64,000 nt of DNA, taken from contig CM035413.1 of the NCBI GenBank assembly GCA_020310875.1, positions 166,868,996 to 166,932,995 on the forward strand. Reading direction: 5' to 3'. The stretch comes from Ceratopteris richardii. Its lineage: Eukaryota; Streptophyta; Polypodiopsida; Polypodiales; Pteridaceae. The position numbers and the translations under genes are program-made. Of the stretch, positions 1 to 9,444 are shown piece by piece (position 1 is the first letter of the stretch; each line of letters opens with the position of its first letter). The notes under the pieces are model-generated. The model made no database searches and had not been told where the DNA came from. It was given only the letters and a program-made list of their open reading frames with translations.

Positions 1-1
1 A

Positions 2-3000
2 CAAGCCCCTAGAGGACCATGTTTTAGATGTCAGGGTGATCATTTCATTCGTGAATGTCCCCACCAACCAGCTCTGGGACTAGGACAAAACATCACAATA
101 CAAGGCTTTTGTCCTGAGTGCGGCAAGGAACATCTTCCTAGAGAGTGTCCCAGGAATCCCTCTAGTGCACCCAAGGTCACACCCATCAACGTGGTAGGCT
201 TAGTGGCAGATTCAAGTTCAAGTGGTAGTAATGTGGCTCCTGTACAGGCAGTTACTAGGGCACAGGCTACACAACGAGCAAAACCATCTGAGCAGTCGGA
301 GTCAAGTGAATCAGGAGAGCCTAGTAAGAGGAAACCAAGAACATGGAAGGATACCAGAGAGAAGGCTAATCGCAAGTGGAACAAAAAGCTATCCGAGCTA
401 GAAGAAAGCCTAAGGGATACCAAAACAAAAATAGAAGATATTGCATCTCAAAGCCCCTCACATACCGAAGCTCCATCCACTTCGCCTCATTCCACCCCAC
501 CACCCATTGTAAATAATCCACAACCAGGGTCTGTTCTTGCAGATCCAACCCCAGAAGGCTTGGACATGATGTTCAAGGCCTACCAGGCTCGTCTTCAAGA
601 AGGGCCAACAGCTGCAAACCTAGACAAGAGTTACCCTAGAGTAGATTTAGAGATTGAACGGATGAAAATGTGCATGAAAATGGTAGAACAAGCTCAAGCC
701 ATACTTGAGACTAGTCAAAAGTTCAATCAGACAAACTCTGTCAAACCGGATTTGCATTTCCAAGGTTTACTAGAAAGATTAGAGCAGTTGGTAAATAAAC
801 CACAAATTTCTTTACCTCCACAGGCTCAACCAGTTATTGAAAGAGGAAGCTCACCACCAATGGGAGCTTATGTTCCTAATTCCACGGATGCTGGAATGCC
901 TCCTTCAATTCAACAGTACTCTCAAGAGTTCTTGCGGGAAATACAGGAAGAGAAATGGGCCAAGGAGAAGGGTAATTCCCCTCCTATTCCTGAGATTGAT
1001 GATCTTCATGATCAATTTCCCCAAGACATTCCGTCTATCTATGGAGACCAAGCAGAGCAACAAGAAGATGAAAGATTAGATTTTGAATCTAATTCTTTAC
1101 AAGAGTTGCCTCATTTCACAGGCCCATGGGAATCTGAATCTATCCAGATCAGAGCCCCCACAATATTGGTAAGAAATGAAGACTCAGTGATTCCAAGAAA
1201 CACTGATGTTGTGAAGAACACTAAGGTTCAATGTCACCTCACTGTAGAGGAGCTGCTCAAAGCAAAACCTGAGCTCTGGAATCATGTGAAGGATCAGGTT
1301 CCAGAACTTGAATCCAATATGCCAAAAGTAGGCTCTAAGCAAAAAGTTCCAGAGATACCTCTCGACAAGATAGGAGACATGAGCGAAGGTGAAGAAGGTA
1401 ACACTTATCTTCCGATCACCTATCAAGGTTACACAACCAAGGCAATTGTAGATTCGGGTGCTGGTGTTGCTATTGCGACCACCTCCCTGTGGAAGCAATG
1501 GGGCAAACCCACATTAAGACCAACAAGAATGAAGCTTCAAATGGCAGATGGTCATTTTGAAAGACCTCTAGGATTGCTCGAAGGGATAACTCTAACCACT
1601 TGTGGTGTAGAGTTTGAACATACATTTGCTATATGTGACTTTGAGAAAAATAATGTCTACGAGATGATCTTAGGAAGACCCTTCCTACGACAATTGCAAA
1701 TAGTACAGGATTGGGGAACCAACTCCTTGTACTTACAGCACTTAGGGGTCACCACCAAGGTCAATTTGAAGGATTACACCTTCAGAGATGTACCACCCCT
1801 ACAATGGAATCCTATCCACAAAGCGAAAGAAGATTCTATCTCCGTGCATTCTGGAAGTTCACCTGATCCATCATGGCTGCATGAAGATACTCACTTGTGG
1901 ATGTGCAAGGTCGCAGAGGAAGAGGAAAAGCGCCTAAAAGCGAGAGAAGAAGGAACTTCCCTAGGAGATAGACCAATAAAAGACCCAGCCTATACACCGA
2001 TGATATTTCCAGATGAGGAATTTGAACCTCATGGTTGGGCAGAAATCTTAGCTACCATGGACATAGCAGTCAATGAAGAACAATGGACACCTCATTGTGA
2101 TGAGGAGGGTTATGATATTTCAGTGTTCATGTGTCAGCCCCTGTTGGAAGAGTGTGATCCTAGTGAGTTCATAGAAGAAGAAGAGAATGACGATGATCTA
2201 GAATCCATTGTGATGGATACTTACTTTGACTCAGAGGAACACTATTTAGAAGACATAGGAGTGTTAACCCAAAAAGAAGAAGAACCCCTCACGAGTATTA
2301 AAACGATAAATTCAAAGGAAGGAAGTGCAGGAGGTCAAAAGAAAAAGAAAAGAAAAGCAGTGAAACTAGAAGAGGAAGAATCATTGTTTGAAGTACCAGA
2401 TAATTTCAAGAAATATGAAGTGGAAGACCGAAAAATTTTGGTACGAATGCCTAAGAGAGAGGCCATTATAGGAGAAGCATATGACAATAAGGAAAAGACC
2501 AAAAAAATTGTAGTGACCATTGAAGGGAACAAAGAACGATGTACGTACATAGGAGATGACCTAAGTGCAAAAGAAGAAGCAGAGCTTGTAGCTCTATTAA
2601 GGGAATATAGGGATGTGTTCGCATGGCACTATAGAGACTTGAAAGGAGTAGATCCAAAGATTTGCTCTCATACGATTCCGATGACCGCTGATGCCAAGCC
2701 CACTAAACAAAAGCCCTACACATATAATGACAATTATGCAGCCAAAATAAAGGAGGAAATTGACAGGCTGATTGAAGCTGGATTCATCTATGAGATTGAG
2801 CACACTGAATGGGTGTCCCCCATTGTGGTGGTGCCCAAGAAGAATGGGAAATTGCGCGTGTGCATTAACCTTAAAAAAGTTAATGCCGCTACGATCAGAG
2901 ATAGTTATCCACTTCCAATCACCGAACATCTATTGGAGCGTGTTGCAGGCAAGGAAGTTTATAGCTTCCTTGATGGATTTTCAGGTTACAACCAAGTAGC

Positions 3001-6000
3001 CATTGCCCCCGAAGATCAACACAAAACGGCCTTTGCCACAGAATGGGGAATCTTTGCATTTCGCGTGATGCCATTTGGGCTCACCAATGCACCTGCAACA
3101 TTCCAAAGGCTCATGTGTCATGTCTTCAAAGAGTTCTTACGAAAGAGCTTAGAAGTATATGTGGATGATTTATGTGCGCATTCCCAACAGAGAAGTTACC
3201 ACATCCCTGAGCTCAGACAGATCTTCAACAAGTGTAGAGGTTATCGAGTGTGTCTGAACCCAGAGAAGTGTGTGTTCATGGTGCGACAAGGTAAGATCTT
3301 AGGTCACATTGTTTCTAAGAATGGAATTTCAACAGATGAAGACAAGGTAAGAGCGATAGCAGAGTTGCCAAGGCCAAGGAATGTTAAAGAGGTACAAGCC
3401 TTTATGGGTCATTGTGGATATTACCGTAGGTTTATCCACATGTATGCCATCATAGCTAAACCTCTTTATGGGTTGTTAACAAATTTTGAGTGGAACGAGG
3501 AATGCGAGAATTCCTTCAACGAGCTGAAAAGACGTTTGTGCACAGCACCAATATTGACTACTCCGGATTGGAGCAAACCCTTTCATGTCCATGTAGATGC
3601 CTCCAATCATGCAATAGGATGTGTGCTAGCACAACCCACAGGTGAAGGAAACCTAGATTTGCCGATAGCATATGCTAGTAGGCAATTAAATGCAGCTGAA
3701 CGAAATTATACCACAACGGAGAGAGAAGGTTTAGGTATGGTATATGCTGTGAAGAAGTTTAGACGCTATCTATTGGCCAATAAGTTCAAGTTTTTCACTG
3801 ATCATCAAGCTTTACTATATTTGGTCAATAAACCTTGCAATACAGGCCGCTTAGTAAGATGGTTCCTCTTGCTAATGGAATACGACTTTGAAGTTGTTGT
3901 CAGGAAAGGTAGAACCCATCTTAGGGCAGACCATCTTTCTCGCATCACTTCAGGAGAGCCACCGCAAGGAGTGTCTGATGAATTGCCCGATGCTTATCTG
4001 TTCAATTTGGAAGTTGTTCCTAAATGGGCAAACAAGTTGGTACCAGTCCTAACCTTCGGTCCTGCAAATAAGAATGTGAAAACAAGCAAAGAAGAAATTG
4101 TAAAATCACAAAAGTATCAAATATTGGCCGGAAGTATGTACAAGCAAGATACCGAGGGCATATTAGCCTGTTGTGTTGAGGACGACGAACATACTAGTTG
4201 GATGCAACAAGCCCATGAGGGATTGCTAGGAAATCACTACTCTAAACAACGAACATTGCAGAATCTAAAACGTTTAGGAGTGTATTGGCCTAGCATGGAC
4301 AAAGAAATACAGGAGTGGATCCAGAATTGTCCAGTGTGCCAGAAGAGACCCCCAGTGGAGCATGCCACTCTTTATCATGTGTCATTAATCCCAAATTGGA
4401 GTGCTCCATTGGTTGAGTTCATGAGATCGAGAACATTACCCAATCAGGCTAGTCTTGCAAGAAAACGGAGCATGGAGCAAGAGGCTCAAGACTATGCCTT
4501 AGTAGGAGACAACCTATATCGAAGAGGCAAGGATGGTTACCTAAGACTGTGCGTTCATGAATCATACTATTTGAAAGTCTTAGAAACTGCACACAGCGGT
4601 GCTGCAAGTGGACACTTTGGGCCTGACAGAGTAATTAAGACCATTCTATTCTCAGGACTTTGGTGGCCCACTCTTCATATGGATGCACATACTTATGTGA
4701 AGAAATGTGACACATGCCAACGTGCCCAATATCCGATAAGAAAAGACGAGATGCCTTTAAGGCCAATGATGGGAGGACGTGCATTTTCAAAGTGGGGTAT
4801 AGACTTTGTTGGTCCTATTAACCCCCCAGCTAGAAACTCCCATGTAGAATACATTATTGTAGCCACAGATTACCTTACAAAGTGGGTGGAAGTAAAAGCC
4901 ACGACAAAGAATGATGCTCAAACGACGGCTAAGTTCTTATTCGAAAATGTGTTCACTAGATATGGGTTACCAATAGAGTTGGTTAGTGATAGAGGTACGC
5001 ACTTCTTGAATGAGGTCATTGAAAATCTCCTTCAAGAATTCATGGTGATACATAAGAAGTCTGCCCCCTATCACCCACAAGCTAACGGAGAAGCCGAGAG
5101 CACCAATAAGATCCTATGTACCGTATTGATGAAACTTGTAAATAATAAACGCTCTGATTGGGACAAACAACTCCATCATGCTGTTTGGGCATACCGAGTT
5201 GCCTACAAAACGGTACTCAATGCTACCCCATTTCAGATGGTTTTTGGACAGAATGCTGTGCTACCATTAGACTTTCTAATCCCTGCCTTGAAAGTAGCAC
5301 AAGAGCATGAGTGGAATGGACATGAGTTGTCTTCCAGGATCTTTGATCTAGAACGCTTAGGTGAGACGAGGCTACGGGCAGCAGCAGGCATTTATGCTGC
5401 AAAGAAAAGGCAAAAGGCATACTTTGATGCCCATGTAAAGGATAAAGGATTGAAGGAAGGAGATCTAGTGCTGGTTTACACGCTAAAGCAACATGCCCGC
5501 AAATTGGAGAAACGAGGATATGGACCCATGATCATTAATAGACTCTCCACTAGCGGTGCAGTTCAATTGGCCACTTTAGAAGGTGATGTCCTACCCAACT
5601 ATATTAGTGGATGCCGAGTCAAATTATATCAAGAACCTCTTACAGAGGAAATGCTCATGAGACTCAATACCGCTAAGAAGCGAAAAGAAGAGGAGTTAAG
5701 GGTTAGAGAAGAAGCACAAGCAGAGGCTAGAGAGCGCATCAGAAGAAATAAGCTACGGCGGCTAGGCCTAGATGTCAACACAAAAGCTCCAAAATATCAC
5801 ATGGACATGTGCCAAAAATCGGGCATAACTACTTCTCAAATAATTGATCGACGACCCTTTGTGACTATAGAGGTAGGACAAGGAAAGAGTGTAAGAACTG
5901 TGAGAGCACTGATTGACTCAGGAGCAGCAACTAGTGTAGTTAGACTTTCATACTGCCAAGACCTGCAATTGAACATCGAGCCCATAGAAGCCTACCTCAT

Positions 6001-7108
6001 AGGTTTAGGAGGCGTGGAAACCCCTTGTTTAGGAGAGGTGGAACTTCCCATCTACCTTCAAGATGTTCCAATAAAAGTCAGGATGCTAGTGTGTCATGAT
6101 GAGGACCTCACAGAGCCACTTGTCTTGGGTCAAGATTGGATTTACGACCATGCTGTCAACTTGAACCTAAGAAGTCAACTTCTTCAAGTGTGGGTATATA
6201 ATCAATGCATTACATTAGAATTGGAGAATCGCATGCCCACTGAAACTGACACCACACACTCTCTTTGTTCCTCTAAGGCTAATCTTCTCGAACAAGATGT
6301 TGTAGATGTCAAAAGCTCTATGATCCAGACGGACGCAATCACGGAAGGACAGTCACAAAGGCAAGATGAACCTTCTTCTTGTTTTTTAAAGAGCAAAGCA
6401 TCCACAGGAGCTCAACCTCAGAAGCAAGCAAAACAGTGCAAGACAGCCAGTCTATCAAATAGACAAAGAGCCCTCAAGAAGAAAGAAGTGTTGGGCAAGA
6501 CACAGATCTGGGTAAAGAAAGGAGTACAACCATCGATGTTGCCTCAAAGACTCCCACCCAACCAGATCGACCATGACAACAGAAGGACCAAGCACCTACG
6601 ACAGGCTCAAACACGAGAAATCCAACTACTTTGGGTACCGAAACAATCGATGAAGGCCGACCACAATAAGGTACAAATTTGGGTGCCTAAAAAATTAGCT
6701 ACAGCTCAACACGGGCGATTACAGAGGTGGGTACCCAAGAAGCTCTTACATACGCAACGGCCTATGCTCCCCACCATGCAAAAGGTCTCAACAAAGAAGC
6801 CAAGGAAAACAAAGGATAAGAACAGAGCACAAAGACCAAAAGAAGATAAACTTAACCCTTCTACAAAAATAAGCAGGCACTCACCCAGGATATGGGTTTG
6901 GAAGCCAAAAGCACAAGCAACATCCACAAAACCAAGGGGTCAACCACACTGGATACCAAAGTTTGGACAGCATCCAAAGAAGAACTGGCCTGAGGTGATC
7001 TCTACAGGGCCAAATACTATTCGGAAATGGGTTCCCATTAGGAGGATTACATCATTTCGAGATCCAATCGACACCTCCAAACAAAGAACTCATCAAGTAT
7101 ACAAGTAA
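2..7108 (+). CDS. Gag-pol polyprotein of gypsy element G1 (5' partial)
   Basis: The frame is open from base 2, so the true start is upstream; the GTG at 191 is only internal. In order: two CX2CX3HX4C zinc knuckles at 20-160 (end of Gag, RNA binding); a charged linker; retropepsin 1 with DSGAG near 1451 and ILGRPF near 1670; reverse transcriptase with the YVDD site at 3158-3169; RNase H beginning with VDAS near 3594; a first LYK...HHCC module at about 4108-4350; a second at about 4492-4722; the integrase core with D in GIDFVG near 4802, D in SDRG near 4988 and E in AESTNK near 5097; an integrase tail; retropepsin 2 with IDSGAA near 5911 and LGQDW near 6127; then a basic W-x-P-K tail. The polyprotein would make virus-like particles, copy RNA to DNA and integrate it. 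Catalytic residues of all enzymes look intact. Plant gypsy polyproteins usually have one protease and about 1,500 residues, so this one is long. Confidence 0.93.
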   Translation, partial: QAPRGPCFRCQGDHFIRECPHQPALGLGQNITIQGFCPECGKEHLPRECPRNPSSAPKVTPINVVGLVADSSSSGSNVAPVQAVTRAQATQRAKPSEQSESSESGEPSKRKPRTWKDTREKANRKWNKKLSELEESLRDTKTKIEDIASQSPSHTEAPSTSPHSTPPPIVNNPQPGSVLADPTPEGLDMMFKAYQARLQEGPTAANLDKSYPRVDLEIERMKMCMKMVEQAQAILETSQKFNQTNSVKPDLHFQGLLERLEQLVNKPQISLPPQAQPVIERGSSPPMGAYVPNSTDAGMPPSIQQYSQEFLREIQEEKWAKEKGNSPPIPEIDDLHDQFPQDIPSIYGDQAEQQEDERLDFESNSLQELPHFTGPWESESIQIRAPTILVRNEDSVIPRNTDVVKNTKVQCHLTVEELLKAKPELWNHVKDQVPELESNMPKVGSKQKVPEIPLDKIGDMSEGEEGNTYLPITYQGYTTKAIVDSGAGVAIATTSLWKQWGKPTLRPTRMKLQMADGHFERPLGLLEGITLTTCGVEFEHTFAICDFEKNNVYEMILGRPFLRQLQIVQDWGTNSLYLQHLGVTTKVNLKDYTFRDVPPLQWNPIHKAKEDSISVHSGSSPDPSWLHEDTHLWMCKVAEEEEKRLKAREEGTSLGDRPIKDPAYTPMIFPDEEFEPHGWAEILATMDIAVNEEQWTPHCDEEGYDISVFMCQPLLEECDPSEFIEEEENDDDLESIVMDTYFDSEEHYLEDIGVLTQKEEEPLTSIKTINSKEGSAGGQKKKKRKAVKLEEEESLFEVPDNFKKYEVEDRKILVRMPKREAIIGEAYDNKEKTKKIVVTIEGNKERCTYIGDDLSAKEEAELVALLREYRDVFAWHYRDLKGVDPKICSHTIPMTADAKPTKQKPYTYNDNYAAKIKEEIDRLIEAGFIYEIEHTEWVSPIVVVPKKNGKLRVCINLKKVNAATIRDSYPLPITEHLLERVAGKEVYSFLDGFSGYNQVAIAPEDQHKTAFATEWGIFAFRVMPFGLTNAPATFQRLMCHVFKEFLRKSLEVYVDDLCAHSQQRSYHIPELRQIFNKCRGYRVCLNPEKCVFMVRQGKILGHIVSKNGISTDEDKVRAIAELPRPRNVKEVQAFMGHCGYYRRFIHMYAIIAKPLYGLLTNFEWNEECENSFNELKRRLCTAPILTTPDWSKPFHVHVDASNHAIGCVLAQPTGEGNLDLPIAYASRQLNAAERNYTTTEREGLGMVYAVKKFRRYLLANKFKFFTDHQALLYLVNKPCNTGRLVRWFLLLMEYDFEVVVRKGRTHLRADHLSRITSGEPPQGVSDELPDAYLFNLEVVPKWANKLVPVLTFGPANKNVKTSKEEIVKSQKYQILAGSMYKQDTEGILACCVEDDEHTSWMQQAHEGLLGNHYSKQRTLQNLKRLGVYWPSMDKEIQEWIQNCPVCQKRPPVEHATLYHVSLIPNWSAPLVEFMRSRTLPNQASLARKRSMEQEAQDYALVGDNLYRRGKDGYLRLCVHESYYLKVLETAHSGAASGHFGPDRVIKTILFSGLWWPTLHMDAHTYVKKCDTCQRAQYPIRKDEMPLRPMMGGRAFSKWGIDFVGPINPPARNSHVEYIIVATDYLTKWVEVKATTKNDAQTTAKFLFENVFTRYGLPIELVSDRGTHFLNEVIENLLQEFMVIHKKSAPYHPQANGEAESTNKILCTVLMKLVNNKRSDWDKQLHHAVWAYRVAYKTVLNATPFQMVFGQNAVLPLDFLIPALKVAQEHEWNGHELSSRIFDLERLGETRLRAAAGIYAAKKRQKAYFDAHVKDKGLKEGDLVLVYTLKQHARKLEKRGYGPMIINRLSTSGAVQLATLEGDVLPNYISGCRVKLYQEPLTEEMLMRLNTAKKRKEEELRVREEAQAEARERIRRNKLRRLGLDVNTKAPKYHMDMCQKSGITTSQIIDRRPFVTIEVGQGKSVRTVRALIDSGAATSVVRLSYCQDLQLNIEPIEAYLIGLGGVETPCLGEVELPIYLQDVPIKVRMLVCHDEDLTEPLVLGQDWIYDHAVNLNLRSQLLQVWVYNQCITLELENRMPTETDTTHSLCSSKANLLEQDVVDVKSSMIQTDAITEGQSQRQDEPSSCFLKSKASTGAQPQKQAKQCKTASLSNRQRALKKKEVLGKTQIWVKKGVQPSMLPQRLPPNQIDHDNRRTKHLRQAQTREIQLLWVPKQSMKADHNKVQIWVPKKLATAQHGRLQRWVPKKLLHTQRPMLPTMQKVSTKKPRKTKDKNRAQRPKEDKLNPSTKISRHSPRIWVWKPKAQATSTKPRGQPHWIPKFGQHPKKNWPEVISTGPNTIRKWVPIRRITSFRDPIDTSKQRTHQVYK
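5850..6190 (+). other. Second retropepsin-like domain, C-terminal to integrase (in G1 polyprotein)
   Basis: Inside the same reading frame and after the integrase tail lies a second aspartic-protease fold: hydrophobic strands, then LIDSGAATSVV (catalytic Asp near 5914), then a glycine-rich flap-like stretch and PLVLGQDWIYDH, matching the ILGxxWL signature of retropepsins. The ordinary gypsy protease sits about 4.4 kb upstream. Retropepsins act as homodimers, so the two domains could form separate enzymes or a heterodimer; that is inference. G2 carries a related domain in the same place. Confidence 0.8.
6480..7060 (+). repeat. W-x-P-K repeat tail of G1 polyprotein
   Basis: The last ~200 codons are basic and hold repeated tryptophan motifs: IWVKK, LWVPK, IWVPK, RWVPK, IWVWK, HWIPK and KWVPI. 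Three consecutive tryptophan codons begin at 6632, 6680 and 6728, which is an exact 48-base (16-residue) period, so part of the tail arose by tandem duplication. No enzymatic motif is visible. Basic composition suggests nucleic-acid or chromatin binding, which is inference. Confidence 0.75.
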
Positions 7109-7331
7109 CATCAAAAGCCTCGACCAGCAGCAACCATGTGCCTTTGGCATAACCAAGTCGTTTGCACCATTCAGGTCATGCATTTCCAAAGTATGCATCA
7201 ATATAGGGCCACCTTACATGGCCGTGCATAGACACAATTGAGAAATCCCAGGCACATGAGACACAATTTTCACATGAAAAATATGTTATTGATACTAACC
7301 TCTTTCTTCTTGTTTGATGCCACCATTGTTC

Positions 7332-7366
<35 letters not shown>

Positions 7367-8108
7367 AAAAAGAGAGAAGACTATGTGCTTGAAAATGCTC
7401 ATCAGCGAACTTCCAGCAAGGACATCCCTCAACAAAAAGGACAAGCCGACGGTCAAACACCATTAGGGAACCACAACACGAAGAGATGAAGATCAACGGA
7501 CCCTTCACCATGGTAAGAAGTGTATGTTTCAACAACATTATAACCATGATAGATTAGGAAACCTCTTCGTCAGCATACCCTTGAGCACTTAGCTCAAGAC
7601 CCAATCTCTTGCACCATACTTCTTGCCATGCATTTTCCAAGTACGCATATGTAGGGCCACATTACAAGGCCATGCACACGGCACATATTTTGTTCCACCC
7701 ATGCACTAATGCACTTACCCACCATTCATTATGGGTTACAAGTACTTGGCATGAAAACTATGAAAAGCCATCTTTGGAAGAACCAGACGACATCAAGATG
7801 ACAACAACAAGAGCAAGGAAGCCATCCACCATCGAGAGTTGCTCCCAATCAACATTGACCACCTCCTTTGAGCAGCTAGCAGTTTTGGAAAACTTACAAA
7901 TACACCACCCAGATGGAGTATAAGGCAGAAGTACGTACAAAGGGACTACAAACTGCAAGAGATAACAGTGGCAAAGTGAAGACCCAGACAAATGACCAGG
8001 ATACATTGGGAAGAGGGATCGCTCCTGTTGAACGTAACGGACACTACCTCTCAATGTACTACATGGAACAACCACGACAACAAGGGTCTGTCAGGGACGA
8101 CAGACTCA
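7109..8108 (+). other. Non-coding 3' spacer of G1 with a degenerate direct repeat
   Basis: No convincing gene between the stop codon and the polypurine tract. About 50 bases around 7178-7229 recur imperfectly at 7626-7676 (both hold CATGCATT, then AGGGCCAC and GGCC.TGCA), so part of the spacer is an old duplication about 450 bases apart. A run of 32 A lies at 7333-7364. Confidence 0.6.
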
Positions 8109-8121
8109 AGAGGGGGGGGAG
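8109..8121 (+). other. Polypurine tract of G1
   Basis: AGAGGGGGGGGAG lies directly before the TGTTGAAG start of the LTR. It is the expected plus-strand DNA primer. Confidence 0.8.
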
Positions 8122-8758
8122 TGTTGAAGCTCAAGGTCAAGGACAAAGCATGGAAGCGCATCAAGGAAGTAGACACACAAGAAGAAGGAGCAAGTAGGGA
8201 GCTCCAAGAAGCACCTGTCAAATTTTCAGAAGAAATCCCTACAAAAATAGTGATTTTTATCACTAAAATACCATTGTAAACACCATTTTCCATTTTTGTA
8301 ACTCCATTTTGTTCAAGCCGAGGAGTCCTCGAGCTTGAGGAGTATTAGATCTACCATCCTACCAATTTTCATAATTTTTAGACTCCGTTTGAGCCCCCAA
8401 ATAAGCCCTGGAACCTATTTTTTAACTAGGCCGGACACTAGGTCTGGACAGGGCCAAAACCACTCAAAAACTATAAAAAGGGCTGGAGAGCTCATTTTTG
8501 AGGTTAGCTTGTTGTAGATTTCAGTTTTGTAAGAGAGCTCTTTTGTAATCAAAGCTTTCCATTGTTTCACTCTTTGCTCCTACCTTGTGCGCGTGTGTGT
8601 GTATGTGTGTGCATGCTTGCGTGCTTTCACTCACGCACTTGTGCCATCACTTGCTCGCGGTCTTCATACCGGTCCTCACGTCTCCACAGATTGACATTTA
8701 TGAGGTGTATCTCCTCACGTTGGTACTCACCATTGTGCTAGAGTGACAATCTACAACA
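8122..8758 (+). repeat. 3' LTR of G1
   Basis: It starts TGTTGAAGC just after the polypurine tract and is taken to end ...CTACAACA at 8758. A TATA box (CTATAAAAAG) lies at 8471-8480, followed by the usual TTGTAATCAAAGC-type leader and a GT-rich microsatellite at 8589-8625. The end is uncertain because the 5' LTR is not in the window. Confidence 0.6.
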
Positions 8759-9363
8759 TGTCATTAATGATGGATAAAATATAATCATATTGAGGTACAA
8801 CTCAACTCGTCCATGCGAACAACAATAATTAGTGCTGCATTGATGTAGATGTACATATGTATTTCTACGACACACGATCACAGAAAAATTGATGCAATAC
8901 TTCATATAACATATATTAGAGGGAGCTAAAGATATTTCTTCATTGGTTCAGCGCTTCCTCTAATTATATCACAATGTGTGAGTTGTACACAGATGATGAA
9001 TCACTTGGTATGACCGTTACAACCGTACACTGTGTATAGACGAAACTCTACATAGCAGAGAGGTGTATGCATAGAGGTAGAGTAGCCATATAGAGAGAGA
9101 GAAGTAAGAAATGGGGCAGACGATCATCGATAGATATAACATAAAGTATTAGCGTCGCCCAGTCTTTTCATTACTTTCTTATGCTTATATACAATGATGT
9201 ACAGCGGCAAACTTCACCGCAATGCAATACATTGTAAATGGATTGACTTCCTTGATTTAAGGGATATGCCTCGTAGGTTGGATTGTTACGTGGTGAGTTT
9301 ATTCTTTTTTATGTGATGTGAATCATATGAATACTATATAAAAGCTCATAAGACTTGGGTCAC
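8759..9363. other. Unassigned AT-rich stretch
   Basis: No gene seen. A plus-strand TATA-like ACTATATAAAAG lies at about 9333. Short similarities (CATAGAGGTA.AG) to 12713-13691 hint that it could be a diverged LTR of the following element, but they cannot be aligned by eye over their length. Confidence 0.4.
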
Positions 9364-9444
9364 ATGAAAAACTCTTTTTGGGTTTTTTCTATGAGTAAAT
9401 GAAAAATGCTAAGAGTGTGAATTTGGAGATTGCCTGCACCAACA
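9364..9444 (-). repeat. 81-bp terminal repeat, left copy (U3 start of 3' LTR)
   Basis: It matches 13692-13772 at 80 of 81 positions and ends CACCAACA, next to the polypurine complement. Confidence 0.85.

Larger units (their letters stand above)
1..8758 (+). mobile_element. Ty3/gypsy LTR retrotransposon G1, 3' part (5' end outside window)
   Basis: A plus-strand gypsy element enters the window inside gag and ends with a 3' LTR. Its order is gag zinc knuckles, protease, reverse transcriptase, RNase H, duplicated HHCC module, integrase core, second protease-like domain, W-x-P-K tail, about 1 kb of non-coding sequence, polypurine tract and LTR. The domain order RT-RH-IN is that of Ty3/gypsy. The coding frame has no stop or frameshift over 7.1 kb, so the copy looks young and possibly competent. 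The 5' LTR and primer site lie upstream and cannot be checked. The right boundary at 8758 is a judgement from a TG...CA pair. Confidence 0.9.

Noticed and set aside
40..423. Minus-strand open frame opposite the G1 Gag region
   Set aside because: It is antisense to a clearly coding gag-pol frame and has no recognisable domain.
7176..7489. Small genes around the poly-A run at 7333-7364
   Set aside because: Frames are produced by the homopolymer and spacer; no homology.
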